Part shown: positions 24,975 through 37,523 of the stretch, in pieces | Layout: every line of letters starts with the position of its first letter | Numbering within the stretch: position 1 is the stretch's first letter | Source of the DNA: Glandiceps talaboti | Taxonomy: Eukaryota; Hemichordata; Enteropneusta; Spengelidae | Reading direction: 5' to 3' | DNA length: 64,000 nucleotides | Assembly: GCF_964340395.1 (NCBI RefSeq) | Contig: NC_135571.1 | Location: 6,956,453 to 7,020,452 of the forward strand | Program-made: the position numbers and the translations under genes | The notes under the pieces: model-generated | Databases searched by the model: none | Told to the model about the DNA's origin: nothing | What the model saw: the letters and a program-made list of their open reading frames with translations, nothing else

Positions 24975-26369
24975 ATGGCGGACGTAGAAACCACCACGCC
25001 AACTGTTGTCACGACGGAAAAGCCTCGGCCCAAACCCGCGGAGGCGAATGAGAAAGCACCGCTTATAACTCCAAATGCCGGCAGTTGGCGTCCTGAATCT
25101 TCCGTCAGCAGAGAAAAGATGAAACAAATGAAGATGGATGCTGAGGAGAAAAAACCTGAGCTTAGGGGACGTGAACTGTCACAGCAAGACAAGTTGTCGA
25201 ACTCGCTACCCGCCACCCCGGGTCCAGTTGTACCCCCATCGAGTACTATGAACACCCAGCCGTCAACACCGGCACAGCTCATCACCAATACGCTATTCAA
25301 CCCAGCGGGACCTCGATCTACGGCGGTGTACCCACAACATATGACGAAAGACCTCCGGAAAGTCGTTCTCACTCGCACATCGGTGGCCTCGAATCGACCT
25401 AACGGGTTTGTCAGTCAGAAAGAAAGACTGGACACTACGTTGAAAGATATTAAAGACAGCCAGGACACTGACGATCTACCAACCCCGAATTACCGAACCT
25501 ACAGTACTTATACACTCCGGCCCAAACAGGCCAAGTTGTCCGTGAATGTCCACAATGTGAAACTTGCGTCTCGGAAAGAAAAGAAAGAAGTAAAACAACA
25601 TGGTGTCCTTCGCGTTCCACAAAACTCGGCTGGTAGCGAAGCTATAAATCTTAGGAATATAAACCTAAAGCGATTTTACGATCGATTGGAGCATACACCA
25701 TCGTCGCAAGTTAATTTTAAAACTCACATTGATCCTCCACTTCCCCACTACACGAGACGAGCAACCAAGAGAGGAGTTTTAAGAATTGGAAAGTTATCCT
25801 CAGGTAAACGGGAAATGCCAAAGCCACAGGTAACGCACCAGGTTGGACACATCAGAAATGCCCTTGAAGAAATGACGGAGAAGGGACCAGCTGTAAATGT
25901 TGAGAGGTATTTAGCGTTCAGGTTGTTTAATGATCTCGAACATTTCAGACGTACTAAGACTCTCTTGTACGTGCAACCGTCTTTTCACGTGCCAAATAGC
26001 GGACTGTTCAAAATTCAGGGTGATTTGACTGTCGGTGAACATGCACTTGAGTGTGCCAAAAAGGATCTGTCAGTTCCCATGAAGCGCTCATCGACAAGTA
26101 TGAGTAAAAAGAGTAGCCAATCTGAACCTATATTCCCCGCTTTGAGCAATATGAAGTTTTCACCGGCAAGACGAAGCAAAACACCGGGCGTCGATCTCCC
26201 TGGAGACCCACAAGAAATGCCTGAAATACGAGGGCGTTCCCCGGACAGTGCTATTCGTGCAGTTCGAAGCAGTAACGCTTGTCGGACAACGCCCCTTCCG
26301 AGTCCATCTCCGCTACATAGCGAGACACATAAACTCGAAAGTCAAGCAGTTGAGATTAATGTATCCTAA
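24975..26369 (+). CDS. Uncharacterised Ser/Thr/Pro-rich protein, 464 aa
   Basis: No family is recognised. One uninterrupted frame runs from an ATG in good context (CCAAAATGG) to TAA. The first 200 residues are polar and probably disordered (TTPTVVTTEKPRPKP; several TP and SP sites). The middle, about residues 205-365, has more hydrophobic and aromatic residues and may fold; it contains a short internal echo, GVLRV at 210-214 and GVLRI at 267-271. The C-terminal 90 residues return to Ser/Pro/Arg-rich sequence with SPARR, RSKTPG and SPSP motifs that suit proline-directed kinases. No signal peptide or membrane segment is seen. ATTAAA at 26858-26863 is a possible polyadenylation signal. The composition resembles microtubule-associated or sperm and ciliary proteins, but this is only a resemblance. 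Confidence 0.85.
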   Translation: MADVETTTPTVVTTEKPRPKPAEANEKAPLITPNAGSWRPESSVSREKMKQMKMDAEEKKPELRGRELSQQDKLSNSLPATPGPVVPPSSTMNTQPSTPAQLITNTLFNPAGPRSTAVYPQHMTKDLRKVVLTRTSVASNRPNGFVSQKERLDTTLKDIKDSQDTDDLPTPNYRTYSTYTLRPKQAKLSVNVHNVKLASRKEKKEVKQHGVLRVPQNSAGSEAINLRNINLKRFYDRLEHTPSSQVNFKTHIDPPLPHYTRRATKRGVLRIGKLSSGKREMPKPQVTHQVGHIRNALEEMTEKGPAVNVERYLAFRLFNDLEHFRRTKTLLYVQPSFHVPNSGLFKIQGDLTVGEHALECAKKDLSVPMKRSSTSMSKKSSQSEPIFPALSNMKFSPARRSKTPGVDLPGDPQEMPEIRGRSPDSAIRAVRSSNACRTTPLPSPSPLHSETHKLESQAVEINVS

Positions 26370-28184
26370 CGAGACAATATATTACTCACTTAATATTTTT
26401 TATACATGATTACTGAAGGCACTTGGCATAATTGTACATATGTATTTGAAAAAAACACTGAATTAATTTAGCGTCAGATATATATTTTAATAATCAAATT
26501 TTAAAAATATGTCATCCTTAGTTACACCCCTTCTGAAATTTACGTATAGTTTGCAATACTAATGTTTTACCCTTTCAGACCACATTCCATCTTTTAAAAA
26601 CCATTGCTGAAGTTTTCGGAACCGAATTTTTTATTTTTAGAACTTTTTGGTAAATCTTTCTTTGATTTTGGACTAATACGAAAGAAAATTACTCTATTCA
26701 TAATATGTTACCAAAATTTTACTCAAAAGTGGAAAAAATTCGTGTTATTTCCGTCTTTTAGTTGGCAAGTGTCGTCTGCACAACTTTTGTCTGCTGTAGT
26801 AATGTACACTGTACTGAAAGGGTTATTTTGCGTGAGGTTCTCATAACGTTTATACTCATTAAAGTATTGTTGACTTCAGAAATCGACTGGTGCAATATTT
26901 GAATAACATATCAATGAATATCATCTTTGTTTCCTGTATCAGATATCTGAAAAATCGATCAGTCACCTTTGACTTTTGTCCATCTAAATGCTCAATAGGT
27001 AATTGTATTGATGGGTTTTTAGATTTTGTTTAATAGAGTGTACACAATGTATAACGCTGTTTTATTGACTCGTGTACCTAAAGGTGATCGATTTAAACAC
27101 AATAAGGGCAACATTCTCTGCAACTGTTGGTGTTGTTGTTGTGATAACGTCGTCAGAATTATTCTTACCGTTAGAAGTGTGTTATCGCCTTGTCGTGAAC
27201 GACATTGAAATAGTTGCATCAGAATGTTGACAGACGTGAAACATTCAGTGGCCGAGTCCACACAGTGTTAGTGCAACTTGCAGACGGTGTACAAGATGCG
27301 ATTCTGACAATGTCCCTCACAGAAGGAGAGGTACAGTGTGAGAATCGAGTCCCCACTTACTCCGTCTGCAAACAGAACTAACGTAATGTTCTTGAAGTTA
27401 GCTCACATTTTGTAACGCATGGAATCCATGATCAATTTTTTTCTCCACGTCATCACTTCTTTACTGTATCATGGTAGAACGAGACAACCTAAGTCTGACA
27501 GTCTTGCAGCTTGAACGCAAAATATTGCGAAAAAGTGTTTTATAAATTTGTTAGCAACGTCTGTATTAAACATGTTAAAGTGGCACAAGCTGAGTTTATA
27601 AATCGAGTGAAAGTACTTCTATGAAACCTCGATTTAACTATTCTAGTATAGTGTTAACGTTGATGCATACCTTCTATGACAAAACAATTGTCTTTTGGCA
27701 TTGTTCGAACACTTGATTACATAGAGTAGGGATTTCCTAAACGTTTTATTATACGTATGAAAAATTACGTCATCGTATAGTTTGAGTTATATCTTAATAC
27801 TGGGTTTGAGTTCAGTCAATCGCAAGTGATGGTAAAGCATGCTTCAGTAAGTAGAAAACTGGGGATATCTTTTGAATATGCAGTAAAAACTACGCCCAAA
27901 AAACGTATGGCTGTATACTCAGCTTGTGCCCCATTTAGTATGGCCAACTAAACGAATATATTTTGCAAAGTGTTCAACATGGAATATTCCACAGTGTAAA
28001 GTTTTGGATTGACGTAAATAACTTCATGGATTCCACAGACTATGGTTATATTAGTGTTGAAAGACTAAAGTAGATCTTACTTTGAACTGTAACATTTTAA
28101 TATTTTGCTGAACAGAGTTCTTAACCTAAGAACGTGTATTTAAAACATACTGGCCAGTGTAGCTTAATATAGATTATAAACTCC
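26370..28184. other. 3' flank and spacer
   Basis: AT-rich, with a candidate ATTAAA signal at 26858-26863. Only chance frames of up to 80 codons occur. No repeat family was recognised. Confidence 0.4.
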
Positions 28185-28440
<256 letters not shown>

Positions 28441-28442
<2 letters not shown>

Positions 28443-29289
28443 CACATACAAGCAGATAGACAGACAAGCAGACAGACACGGACATATATGGCGTGAGAAA
28501 TATACACAGATAGGTACAGACACAGACACGCATGTAAAGACACAGAGACAGACAAACTAGACAAATTGACAGATAAGACAAACACAAAACACCCGCAAAC
28601 AATCGGTCAGTGGGGCATATCAAAGGTTAGGCAAGGGTCAGACATACTTGGCGACTGTTATTATTTCTATTTTTAAATGAAACTACATATAGATGAAATG
28701 AGATACTCCATCTCATACTTTCAAACATCTTCAAGGAAATTCAATATTGTTTTGAACTTTTGATGGTTTGTGTGAAACTTTGAGCTTTGACCTTTTCTTT
28801 GAATCAAACGAGCTTCCAACGACTCATGTAAAATATAGCATCAGTAAACTATGTAAGGCAAGAGTTTAGCAAAAATGGCTGAAGTTGAATCTTTATATTC
28901 CATAGTAAATCTCACATTTATAACGAGTGATATTTTCAGAAATCACAATTTTTACAAAATTTTGTGGTTAAGAATGATATGCGAACGAACTTTAAAAAAT
29001 ATTTTAGTGAACACATACATTTTTTAAAGAAATTAATTTCACTGAGAATTTTTGACACTGAAATCCATTGATTGAATATAAACTTGACTTTGTCTTGTTT
29101 TAGTTATTTTTGTGCAAAAAGTGGTAAAAATATTAACAAAATTATTTCTACGAATGGTTCAATTTCGTTGAAAATTCTACTTATTTTGTACTAACAATAT
29201 TCAAACGATTTAATATCAAAATCGATGACTTCAGTGTGACGTCACGAGCCCTGCAGTTTTCCGGCCACGAGTATATCAATGTAAGATTA
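28441..29289. other. AT-rich spacer, no gene seen
   Basis: It begins with degenerate CAGA-like repeats and continues as unique AT-rich DNA, with a TGACGTCA palindrome at 29237-29244. No gene was seen. Confidence 0.4.
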
Positions 29290-29900
29290 TCTTATTAGAA
29301 ACTCCAATGAATGATTATCAATGATTCTCAAATCAGTGATTCTACAATTATCAAATAGTTGAATGCGAGACTGTCAATGATTATCAACTCCCTTCGTTGC
29401 GATTATCATTGTAGGACTATTATCAATGATTCGCAAATTTCTAATATTAGATTATCGTTGATCTTATTATGAATGAGTTTCAAACGACTGCATTTATATT
29501 TGTCTATTCTCAAATGATAGAATCTATGGTTATCAGTTGTTTTCAAATCATACAATTTCACATAAATTATTTATACAAATGCCGTAACTGAATTGATATT
29601 GTTTCTCAATGATATCGCGGGATTATCACCGATTCTCAAATAACAGAATTTAGAATCATCACCTTTTCTCATTTCATGGAATTTAGAATTATCAGTTAGT
29701 CTCATGTGATATTTTGAGTTATCAATTGTCGAATTCAGGGTGTAGTATCAAATATTCTCATATAATAGATTTAATAGAATTATCAGCTATTTTCATATCA
29801 AGGAATTAGAATTATCAATTATTCTTACATCACAGAATTTAGAATTAAAAATTATTTTCATCTCACAGAATATAACATTATCTATAATATATTATCAATT
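29290..29900. repeat. Degenerate AT-rich minisatellite, unit about 33-40 bp
   Basis: The motif GAATTTAGAATTATCA with TTNTTCTCATNTCA recurs roughly ten to fifteen times, clearest at 29625-29880 (TCTCAAATAACAGAATTTAG, TCTCATTTCATGGAATTTAG, TTCATATCAAGGAATTAGAA, TCATCTCACAGAATATAAC). The left part has TCAATGATTATCA and similar variants. The copies have diverged strongly, so the array is old. No coding potential. Confidence 0.65.
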
Positions 29901-32900
29901 CGTTATCAGGGATGTCAGTGATTGCATTGTATGTGATTTTAGTTAAGTTTCGAGTAAGAGTGTCAACTCGAAGTCAGCCTGTAGAATTTACGTTCATTTG
30001 AACTGTAAACTTTAACTATAAGTTCTCTAACAGCCATGTACTTTTTTCAGTCAACAAATCAAACCCACTCCAATGCATATGGTGGCCTTCATTTACAATA
30101 AATATTGACGGCAGTGAAACATGTTTTTGGGGTCGTTTGTGTTTAATCTGTCTGTTCATCTATGAACAGCCATGGTCGGACGTTCACCCCGGCCCCTTCA
30201 CTATGAGAAGTTCGTCCGTGAAAAACCTGGCATATTTATTGATAAATATGGCAATGCAATCACTTTTGAAAATCAATTTTGATAAAAATTAATAAGTAAG
30301 GACGATGTGTACATTTCTTGTCCAAAATAGAATTGATATTCAAAAATATTTACAGAATGTGTTGCCATATTTTTGGCGGGAAAGCGCTCGCGCTCGGCAC
30401 GAAACAGTTTCGCTATTTTATGAGCAAGCCGCCAGCAAGGTTTGTACACACATCTGATGGCATTACATAGTTGTTTATCAGACTATCATGCTTGTGTTTA
30501 TGTTATGACCCAAGCTTAGTGATTTATTGTGTACGGGTTTTACAATCTCAACCGAGATATGACCTCACCGACGACAAGAAACACATGTAATGTAACCCCA
30601 TGGAAGTGAAACATCTTTCTCTCCAGGCGATAGCTATTTTTAAACCCGTGTGCAGCCTCTTGTCGCAACATAATATGAAGCACTGTTCTTACAAATTGAC
30701 GAAACTTTGCAACGCTTGCACCGAATGCGATGAACTTTTTTCAGGCTTTACCAACATTTTCCCGCCAAAATATTTGCATAAATTTTCGTTTACTACGTAT
30801 TTTTTGTGAATTCTTGCAATTGTTTTAAACAAATTTTTTAAATTCAACCTCATTTATAACAACCGATACAGACAAATTGACGTAAACATAGTTGTTCATG
30901 TTATTTATCAAAATAAACAAAGTTTCGAAAGACTCGTCTGGTAATAAAAGGGTTCGAAATCTGTCAGGTACATTTTGTATCAACATATCTTTAGTGTGTG
31001 GTAGAGGTGAAATTTTTATTTGTGAAAAAGCTTTTCACTCGAGGCTTCATTGTAATTTACGAGATTGCAAAATACACTGAGACTATTTCAGAAAAAGAAT
31101 CCGTGTGTGACTAACGTTATTTGCTTGTCAAATACAATAACAATTCAAAATAGCTACTTTTCATGCATGGCATGATTCTGTATGTGTCTGACAATGTCGG
31201 TTATGTAAAAATATCGGTTACAACCGCGATAACTGTAATTATAAGGGTATTTTTGGTTGTTTTTTTTCCAAAATCGTGATCTACTGAGTTTGTTGTACTT
31301 GTTAAAACATGTGTTTTCTCCGAAAGGTTGAGCCCCACGTGTAGCCCGTCCTGTTCACTAAAGACTGTAATTACATGTTGTTTTCAAAAGTACATTTGCG
31401 ATCTGGCACCGACAAATTGTTTTTAACAGACACTGCCCTCTCGCCGTCGCACCAAGACCAACAAATTTACCAAAACTATTGGTCGATAGTTGTCCAAACG
31501 TTAGCGACATTGTCCTAATTTTTCCGTTTTACGCCAAATTTAATGTTTTGGGAATTTATGGAAAAGTCTGAGAAAGGTGTTGCTGGTTTTTTTCTTCTTC
31601 TTCAAATTTCTCAGTAGGCAAAATGAAGTTGCAAGATCCAGCAGTTGAGTTCTTTATCCATCAACCGTGACAGAAAGAGTCTGTAGCAAACAGTGACTAC
31701 TGTTTGACTTGAGAGCTTGTCTTGTGTCGTTCGGTGGCTTACAGGGACAAGTAGTTAATTTTTTATCGAATTAGTTCGAGTATTCACTCACATTTCTACC
31801 TGTCGCAACTTGTCTGGTCTCTCTAACAATTGCAACCAAACGACAGCTAAGCACACACAACGTTTTTGTAAAGTCATCAATGAATCGGAATAATAGCGTC
31901 CCCTTCATGTTGTCCTGGTAACGGTTTGACCTCTCGCGACCTTAACAAGGGAAGCGTGAAACCCTGTTTGTGCATACCCTTGTGCATACCAACATCATAA
32001 CTGGTAACCCACGTAGCGAATTAATCAGTCAATTGCAAGCAGTGTCGACACTGGGTCGGGGCACTGCCCTCATTCGCGTAAACTTTGTATGCCTGGGTGA
32101 CAGTACATTGATCATCCCCCGACTTCATACGCTGGAGGCGCTCTCACAACGTCCAATACTTGTCGGAATGCACTCCCCACCCCTCCCAACTTAAACCCTT
32201 AGAATGTTCATTATTTTCAAAGCAACAATGGCGTCATATATCATTGTAAACAATCTTGCCAGAATCACTTTTGAAAATTAATATTTGTACTCAATATTGA
32301 GGAAAAATGGCACTACATCACGTCATACCAGACTGCGTCGAAACAAACATTATGTCTCATTTTTCATATTTTTTCTTCAAATTCTCATTTACTACACCAG
32401 TTTTGATACCAAACTACAATAATTCGATAATTTCATACTTTGATGATGCATGGATTACGTCAAGTGATGTTACGTCATCATTAACGCCATATTACATAGT
32501 TAGACTAAACCATTCGTCAGAAATATGCGACAATCGCTTTCGACGATAAAATCGTGTCTCAGTTAGTTAAACAGTCACGAGGCTCGTCTTTTTTTGTACC
32601 ATATTGCAAAATGAGGTCATTGGGATTTCAAAATACACCGTATTCTGTCACCGTCACAGTGAAAGCGTGTAGTTTTTACTACCCACGTACAGCACACAAT
32701 GACGTACAAAACACATAAATGTATACGTATGTACTCCCATTCTACACTTGAAATGTTTCACGACCAATGTGTTTCATCTGTTCTCGTGGCGACTGCTTTT
32801 ATTTATATGTATAACTTAAATTTGGGATATGCTATATCGCTGTTGGTGATGTGTACAACATTAATTAACCCTTCGCTAACAGAACGCTGTTAATTCGAGT

Positions 32901-33711
32901 TGTTAAAATATCTTCAAGTTGAATTTTGTCACTACATTATCGACTTCCTAAAGTCATTCAATTTTCAAGTGAACAGATCGCCGTTGGTGGCGCCCAATAC
33001 GAATAAGAAAACTGACTGGCTGACTGGCTGTAATTGACTGACTGATCGATATTTGCCGAAAATGGTTGAAGGCATTTTCAGAGTCTAAGACGATTGCTTA
33101 TAACATATGAATGAGTTAAAACCAGTTTCAGATACACGATAAACGTACAAAGTTCGACCTGGAGTAAGTAGGAAAGGAACGAGCGTTCTAATACAAAATG
33201 GTGACACTTACTCAACCCCACAGGACGATTTAAAGTTGTTGATTTATAAATGGTGCTTGTCAACGAGTCGTGTACATTATAATGATATTTGAACACACCT
33301 TTCATTCAATGGTAATTGCACACTTGGGATGTTCAAATTCTCAGTAACACCTTAATCTGATTGGTTTACATTATAATGGTGTTAATTTATTTACGTCACG
33401 ATAATAAACTACTAGATTTCAACAGTTTGTTAATTGTTCAACTGGGTTTTGACGTGTTTTGTAACCATGGTTAAAAAATCGTCAGAGATACAACGAACTG
33501 TATGGATCTTTAATTTGCTACGGTAGACGTAATTCCGAGTTTAGAACGGAGACAACGATACAAAATCATCAGCAGAGGTACAAAGAAGACCGAAAAGAGA
33601 AACAGTGATCGATTGTACTTGAAGGTAAGTAATGGTCTAAAATACTATTGAAAGTTAAGCCTTATCAAATCTATACTTGCTGTAACTGGTGTATAATGTA
33701 TTCACTAACCA
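29901..33711. other. Long AT-rich spacer, no gene supported
   Basis: All frames are below about 80 codons. Two E2F-like sequences, TTTTGGCGGGAAA (30371-30383) and TTTTCCCGCCAAAA (30757-30770), lie 375 bases apart, with a CpG-rich patch at 30382-30400. If a gene starts here its exons were not recognised. Confidence 0.4.
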
Positions 33712-33925
33712 TCAATTGTTAAAATACCAATAATTAGACATTGTTCTTAGAGGTCTATTTTATCTATAAGTCGTATGATATTAATAAGTTGAAATCCTGA
33801 TTCGTCGGGGCGCTGATTTTTGGGTGCGGACCCCAAAATTAGCTTGATTACATATACTACACCATATGTGTACTGCTACATGACAAATATGTTTATCTAC
33901 AGGTGATTCAATAGAGTTTATGTTG
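33712..33925. repeat. Dispersed repeat family B, copy 1
   Basis: CAATTGTTAAAATACCAATA, then ATTAGACATTGT, TTGAAATCCTGATT, GATTTTTGGGTGCGGACC and CAGGTGATTCAAT. The same blocks in the same order occur at 43622 and 47112. No terminal repeat or coding region was seen; it could be a fragment of a longer non-autonomous element. Confidence 0.7.
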
Positions 33926-34469
33926 TATAATATTATGAGTACTGAGCTGAGGTCGTTCTATCCAATAAACAGTTTCAACAAACGTTTCAGATTTGATTAC
34001 AGCTTGGCTACATGTTTACTAGTAATGACGCGATGGCTGAACTCTGCATAAAGTTTTCAATTATACATAATATGCAATTTTGTTGTAAAAAGTAACTTTA
34101 ATTTCTAAATAGATCAGACTTTGAATCCAAGTTAGTGACCCAAGGTCCATGTCACGATCCTCATGTTATTTCTACAGAAGGGCGCCCTCGTCCGCCGTTG
34201 TTGTAAATAGTAAATTTAGATGGCGTCATAGGAGGCAGGGGTTTATACGTGTGTATGCGTGCGTGATGTACTAGTTACATGATATATTAACTAACTATAT
34301 CTATCACGGAATGAATGGACCAGTCTCTCCACATATGTGTTCGACCATTTGTCTACCAGGTCATGTACGAAGTTTGTTGCTGTGCAAAAAAACAACAATA
34401 TGGAAAAAAAATCACAATTTAGAATAGAAAGTCTGACATGTACAATCGGATACACACACACACGTACAC
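33926..34469. other. Spacer, no gene seen
   Basis: Unique sequence between repeat family B and a microsatellite. Confidence 0.4.
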
Positions 34470-34676
<207 letters not shown>

Positions 34677-35464
34677 CAGAGAGCAGCGGCCCCTCATAAC
34701 ATATATGCACATACTGGACAAAGCTGGTAGCTTCGTGTTCTATATATACTTATACATACATATATACTTTATCAAAATATTTCGAAAATAAACCCAAATA
34801 TTACATTTTATTTCAAACCATGTCAACAAATATTTTAACATACAAGAATATTCCATTTATAGTATGTACAAATCCTATCACGAAATATTTTTACAACTAT
34901 ATAGTATACAATTATTTGAAACTAATTAACAGTGGACGGCTCTCAGCGTGAACTAAACTTAAAAATATACAACATTATTGCGCAATTTAAAAAAAAAATC
35001 TTTGAAATCTACCTTCTAACAGTGACAAATGTTGTAATTTTGTTTTTGAGTTGTAGTGTGTCTTTAAATCCTATGCAACGCAAATCGCCATTGGTGCATT
35101 TAAATAGCCACGATCCAATTACATTCAAATAACTTGATCACGTGATAGACTAAATTGTACAGGTAAGCCACCATGATTTGGCAATTCAAGAAGTTGGTTT
35201 CCTCATATAACCAAACTATTACACTTCTCGTTAAATTTTCAAAAAGAAGATAAACAGACGACAGAAGAAATCTGACCGACACCTTATATTACCCGGCATT
35301 TTCCCGCCAAAATTGGGAGAACAATATTGTTGTATACCTAGATCTGCAAATTTTTGGCAAGTCTCAAATTAACTCGGACACTTTTGTTACACTACGAAAT
35401 ATGAGTCGTTGTCCTTGGCTGTACATGTGTTGAAAATGGGTGTACACATTTTTGCCTTTTTGTG
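34677..35464. other. AT-rich spacer, no gene seen
   Basis: Contains a third E2F-like 14-mer, TTTTCCCGCCAAAA, at 35299-35312. No gene was recognised. Confidence 0.4.
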
Positions 35465-35730
35465 CAATTTTTGGCATATTTCTACTTCATTTTAGACAGA
35501 TATAGAAAAACCAATCTGTATAAAGTCATTTTTGTATGACGTTTGGTTTGAAATTGACACTTATCACATTCACAACAAGGGAAATTTAGTGAAGATAATT
35601 TTGCAGTTTTCCTAAAATTTTTGGCATATTTCCACATCATTTTAGATTGAATTCAAAGAACTAATCGTTCTCAATTCATCAACGTACGAATTTTTGGTTG
35701 AAAGTAATATGCATCACATTTATAGCGAAA
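35465..35730. repeat. Diverged tandem duplication, about 160-bp unit
   Basis: TTTTTGGCATATTTC followed by CATTTTAGA at about 35467-35500 recurs at about 35619-35650. In both copies it is followed by AACCAATCTGT or AACTAATCGTT, a TTTTTGGTTGAAA-like block and an ATCACATT block. Head to tail, clearly aged. Confidence 0.55.
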
Positions 35731-36395
35731 TTCATCAAAGCCTCGACTCGAGGTCAAAGTTCAGCCTTCTGTTCAGTGAAATCTGTAAGTGCAGTGCTGC
35801 ATGCTGTATGATGTTTAAAATCTGAGGCTGCGCCTAGACAAGTCTGAAATGTGGCCAATCAAAACAAACGTTATTTCGTAACACAAACCATAAAACTTTG
35901 TACATCGTGAAATGAGGATTTGTGACAGTTAATCAATGCTGTAAATATTACGATTCAATATCGCTCATAATACCAAAGGTTCAAAGGTCAGACTCGACAG
36001 ACTTATCGACCGAGAATAAGAATACTATCGCACTGTACGTAATTCAAAGGTCTTTGTGCCAAAAAAAATTGTGCACTGAGAAGTCGACCGTACAGGCCGG
36101 TCAATTAAAACATCATGGGGAACTAGCAAACAGGGGTTGTAGATTCCGTGATGGGGTGCCAGGTGATACACTTTCAGGTTAATTGGAATGTCGATCGGTA
36201 AATCTGTCAGGAACAATGAAATTCTTTACTGTTATGGCAAACACTGTACAAATGAACAAATTTACTTTCATTATTTTCTTTCGTACTTTTTATACATTGT
36301 GTATTTATAACCATTTCTATATATACATATATATATACAACATACGTCGAAACTATTTTACGCATTTGCACATTTGCATAAATATGACGTCACAC
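35731..36395. other. 3' flank of the 375-residue protein gene
   Basis: AT-rich 3' flanking sequence on the minus strand. No exact AATAAA was found close to the stop. A TGACGTCA palindrome lies at 36385-36392. Confidence 0.4.
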
Positions 36396-37523
36396 TCAGA
36401 CTGTGAATTGAACCTTTCTAGTCTTTTTCGTATCTTCATCTGACGTCATCGGTGTGTTATTGTGTGGAACTGTTGTCCCGTTTTCGTCTGGAAATTTTTC
36501 CGGCTGAAGGGCAACTTTGAAGCAGCACCCACAGTTTGGAGGACACGCTCGCTTGGCTATTGGTGCCATCCATATGGGAGTGTCCTGTGGACGGAGAAAT
36601 ATAGACCTGAGACCTGGAGATTTTCTTACGATCCTCGACTGTGGTCGTTCCATGAATGGCGTTGTCACTCCCTCAGATACCCACTGCTGACGTAGTGACT
36701 GAGCTTTGTGTCTTGGCCGTTTCACGGTATACGGTTTAGGGTTCATGTTCATGGTTTCATCGAGAGTCCCGAGCTTCTTTTTCAAAGCTTTCAACATATC
36801 CTCCTTCGATCTGAATCCCTCTTCGGTTCTGGGTGTTTTTGGTCCGCTACGAATTTTCAAAGTAACGGGATCTGCGCTGCAACTTCGCTGGCTAACATCA
36901 CCGGCGTTTGCAGAGTTGTCGTTCCCAGGGAGAGCTGGAGAAAGCTGCGAAATACTTAACCCTGGAAGCGACGAGTAGCTGTCAGAGCGAGAAATGAAAG
37001 TGTCCGACTTGATGCGAGAGAAACGTTTCGGTTTTTCGCTACCACCAAAACTATTAGACCGGCTGCCGAGGTTTGGAAGCATTGCATCGGCTTGGGAGTT
37101 TCTTGGTGTACCATTTTCGGTCCCGAAGTGAGTAACCACTCTCTCTCCGCGGAGTTGTATTCTATCGCCCTGTCGTGACAAACTATCTTTTTTCGTATCA
37201 TTAAACGATTCCCCGTTCGTTGACGAAACGTCGACTCGACTCAAACTCTGCGTTCGAACGGAAACAGTTTTTCGTACGCTTTGGTGACGATACATACTAT
37301 TCTTCAGGGCAAATCTATCGTCCAGATCCACCGGTTTTACGGCCTGTATTCCCGCCCTGGTGCTGAAACTGCGGTTTGAATAATCCGTCCTGCTTGACAG
37401 AGTTGGTGACGGTGAATAATTAAATGAACCGTTGGTTGACCGTACGGGTACATACGTAGACTTGAGACTCGACTCCCAATGTGGCATTCCGGGGCGTACT
37501 ATTCTTGCCTCATAGGCGGCCAT
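36396..37523 (-). CDS. Uncharacterised Ser/Arg-rich protein with C-terminal Cys cluster, 375 aa
   Basis: No family is recognised. The chosen start is ATG at 37523 (MAAYEARIVRPGMPHWESS) in good context; nine codons upstream are open only from a TTG. Most of the protein is polar, Ser/Arg/Asn-rich and likely disordered, with many RxxS and SxS sites that suit basophilic kinases. A Lys-rich predicted helix (SKEDMLKALKKKLGTLDE) sits at about 240-256. Residues 327-334 hold a compact Cys cluster, CPPNCGCC. The C terminus, RKVQFTV, contains a KVxF sequence like the PP1-docking consensus. No signal peptide or membrane segment is seen. The single coding exon is uninterrupted. A weak 3' splice site (TGTTACAG) lies just upstream of the ATG, so a 5'UTR intron is possible. 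Confidence 0.83.
   Translation of the reverse strand: MAAYEARIVRPGMPHWESSLKSTYVPVRSTNGSFNYSPSPTLSSRTDYSNRSFSTRAGIQAVKPVDLDDRFALKNSMYRHQSVRKTVSVRTQSLSRVDVSSTNGESFNDTKKDSLSRQGDRIQLRGERVVTHFGTENGTPRNSQADAMLPNLGSRSNSFGGSEKPKRFSRIKSDTFISRSDSYSSLPGLSISQLSPALPGNDNSANAGDVSQRSCSADPVTLKIRSGPKTPRTEEGFRSKEDMLKALKKKLGTLDETMNMNPKPYTVKRPRHKAQSLRQQWVSEGVTTPFMERPQSRIVRKSPGLRSIFLRPQDTPIWMAPIAKRACPPNCGCCFKVALQPEKFPDENGTTVPHNNTPMTSDEDTKKTRKVQFTV

Noticed and set aside
24914-25378. Minus-strand frame of 154 codons over the start of the 464-residue gene
   Set aside because: Antisense shadow; no ATG-linked features and overlapping a better-supported gene.
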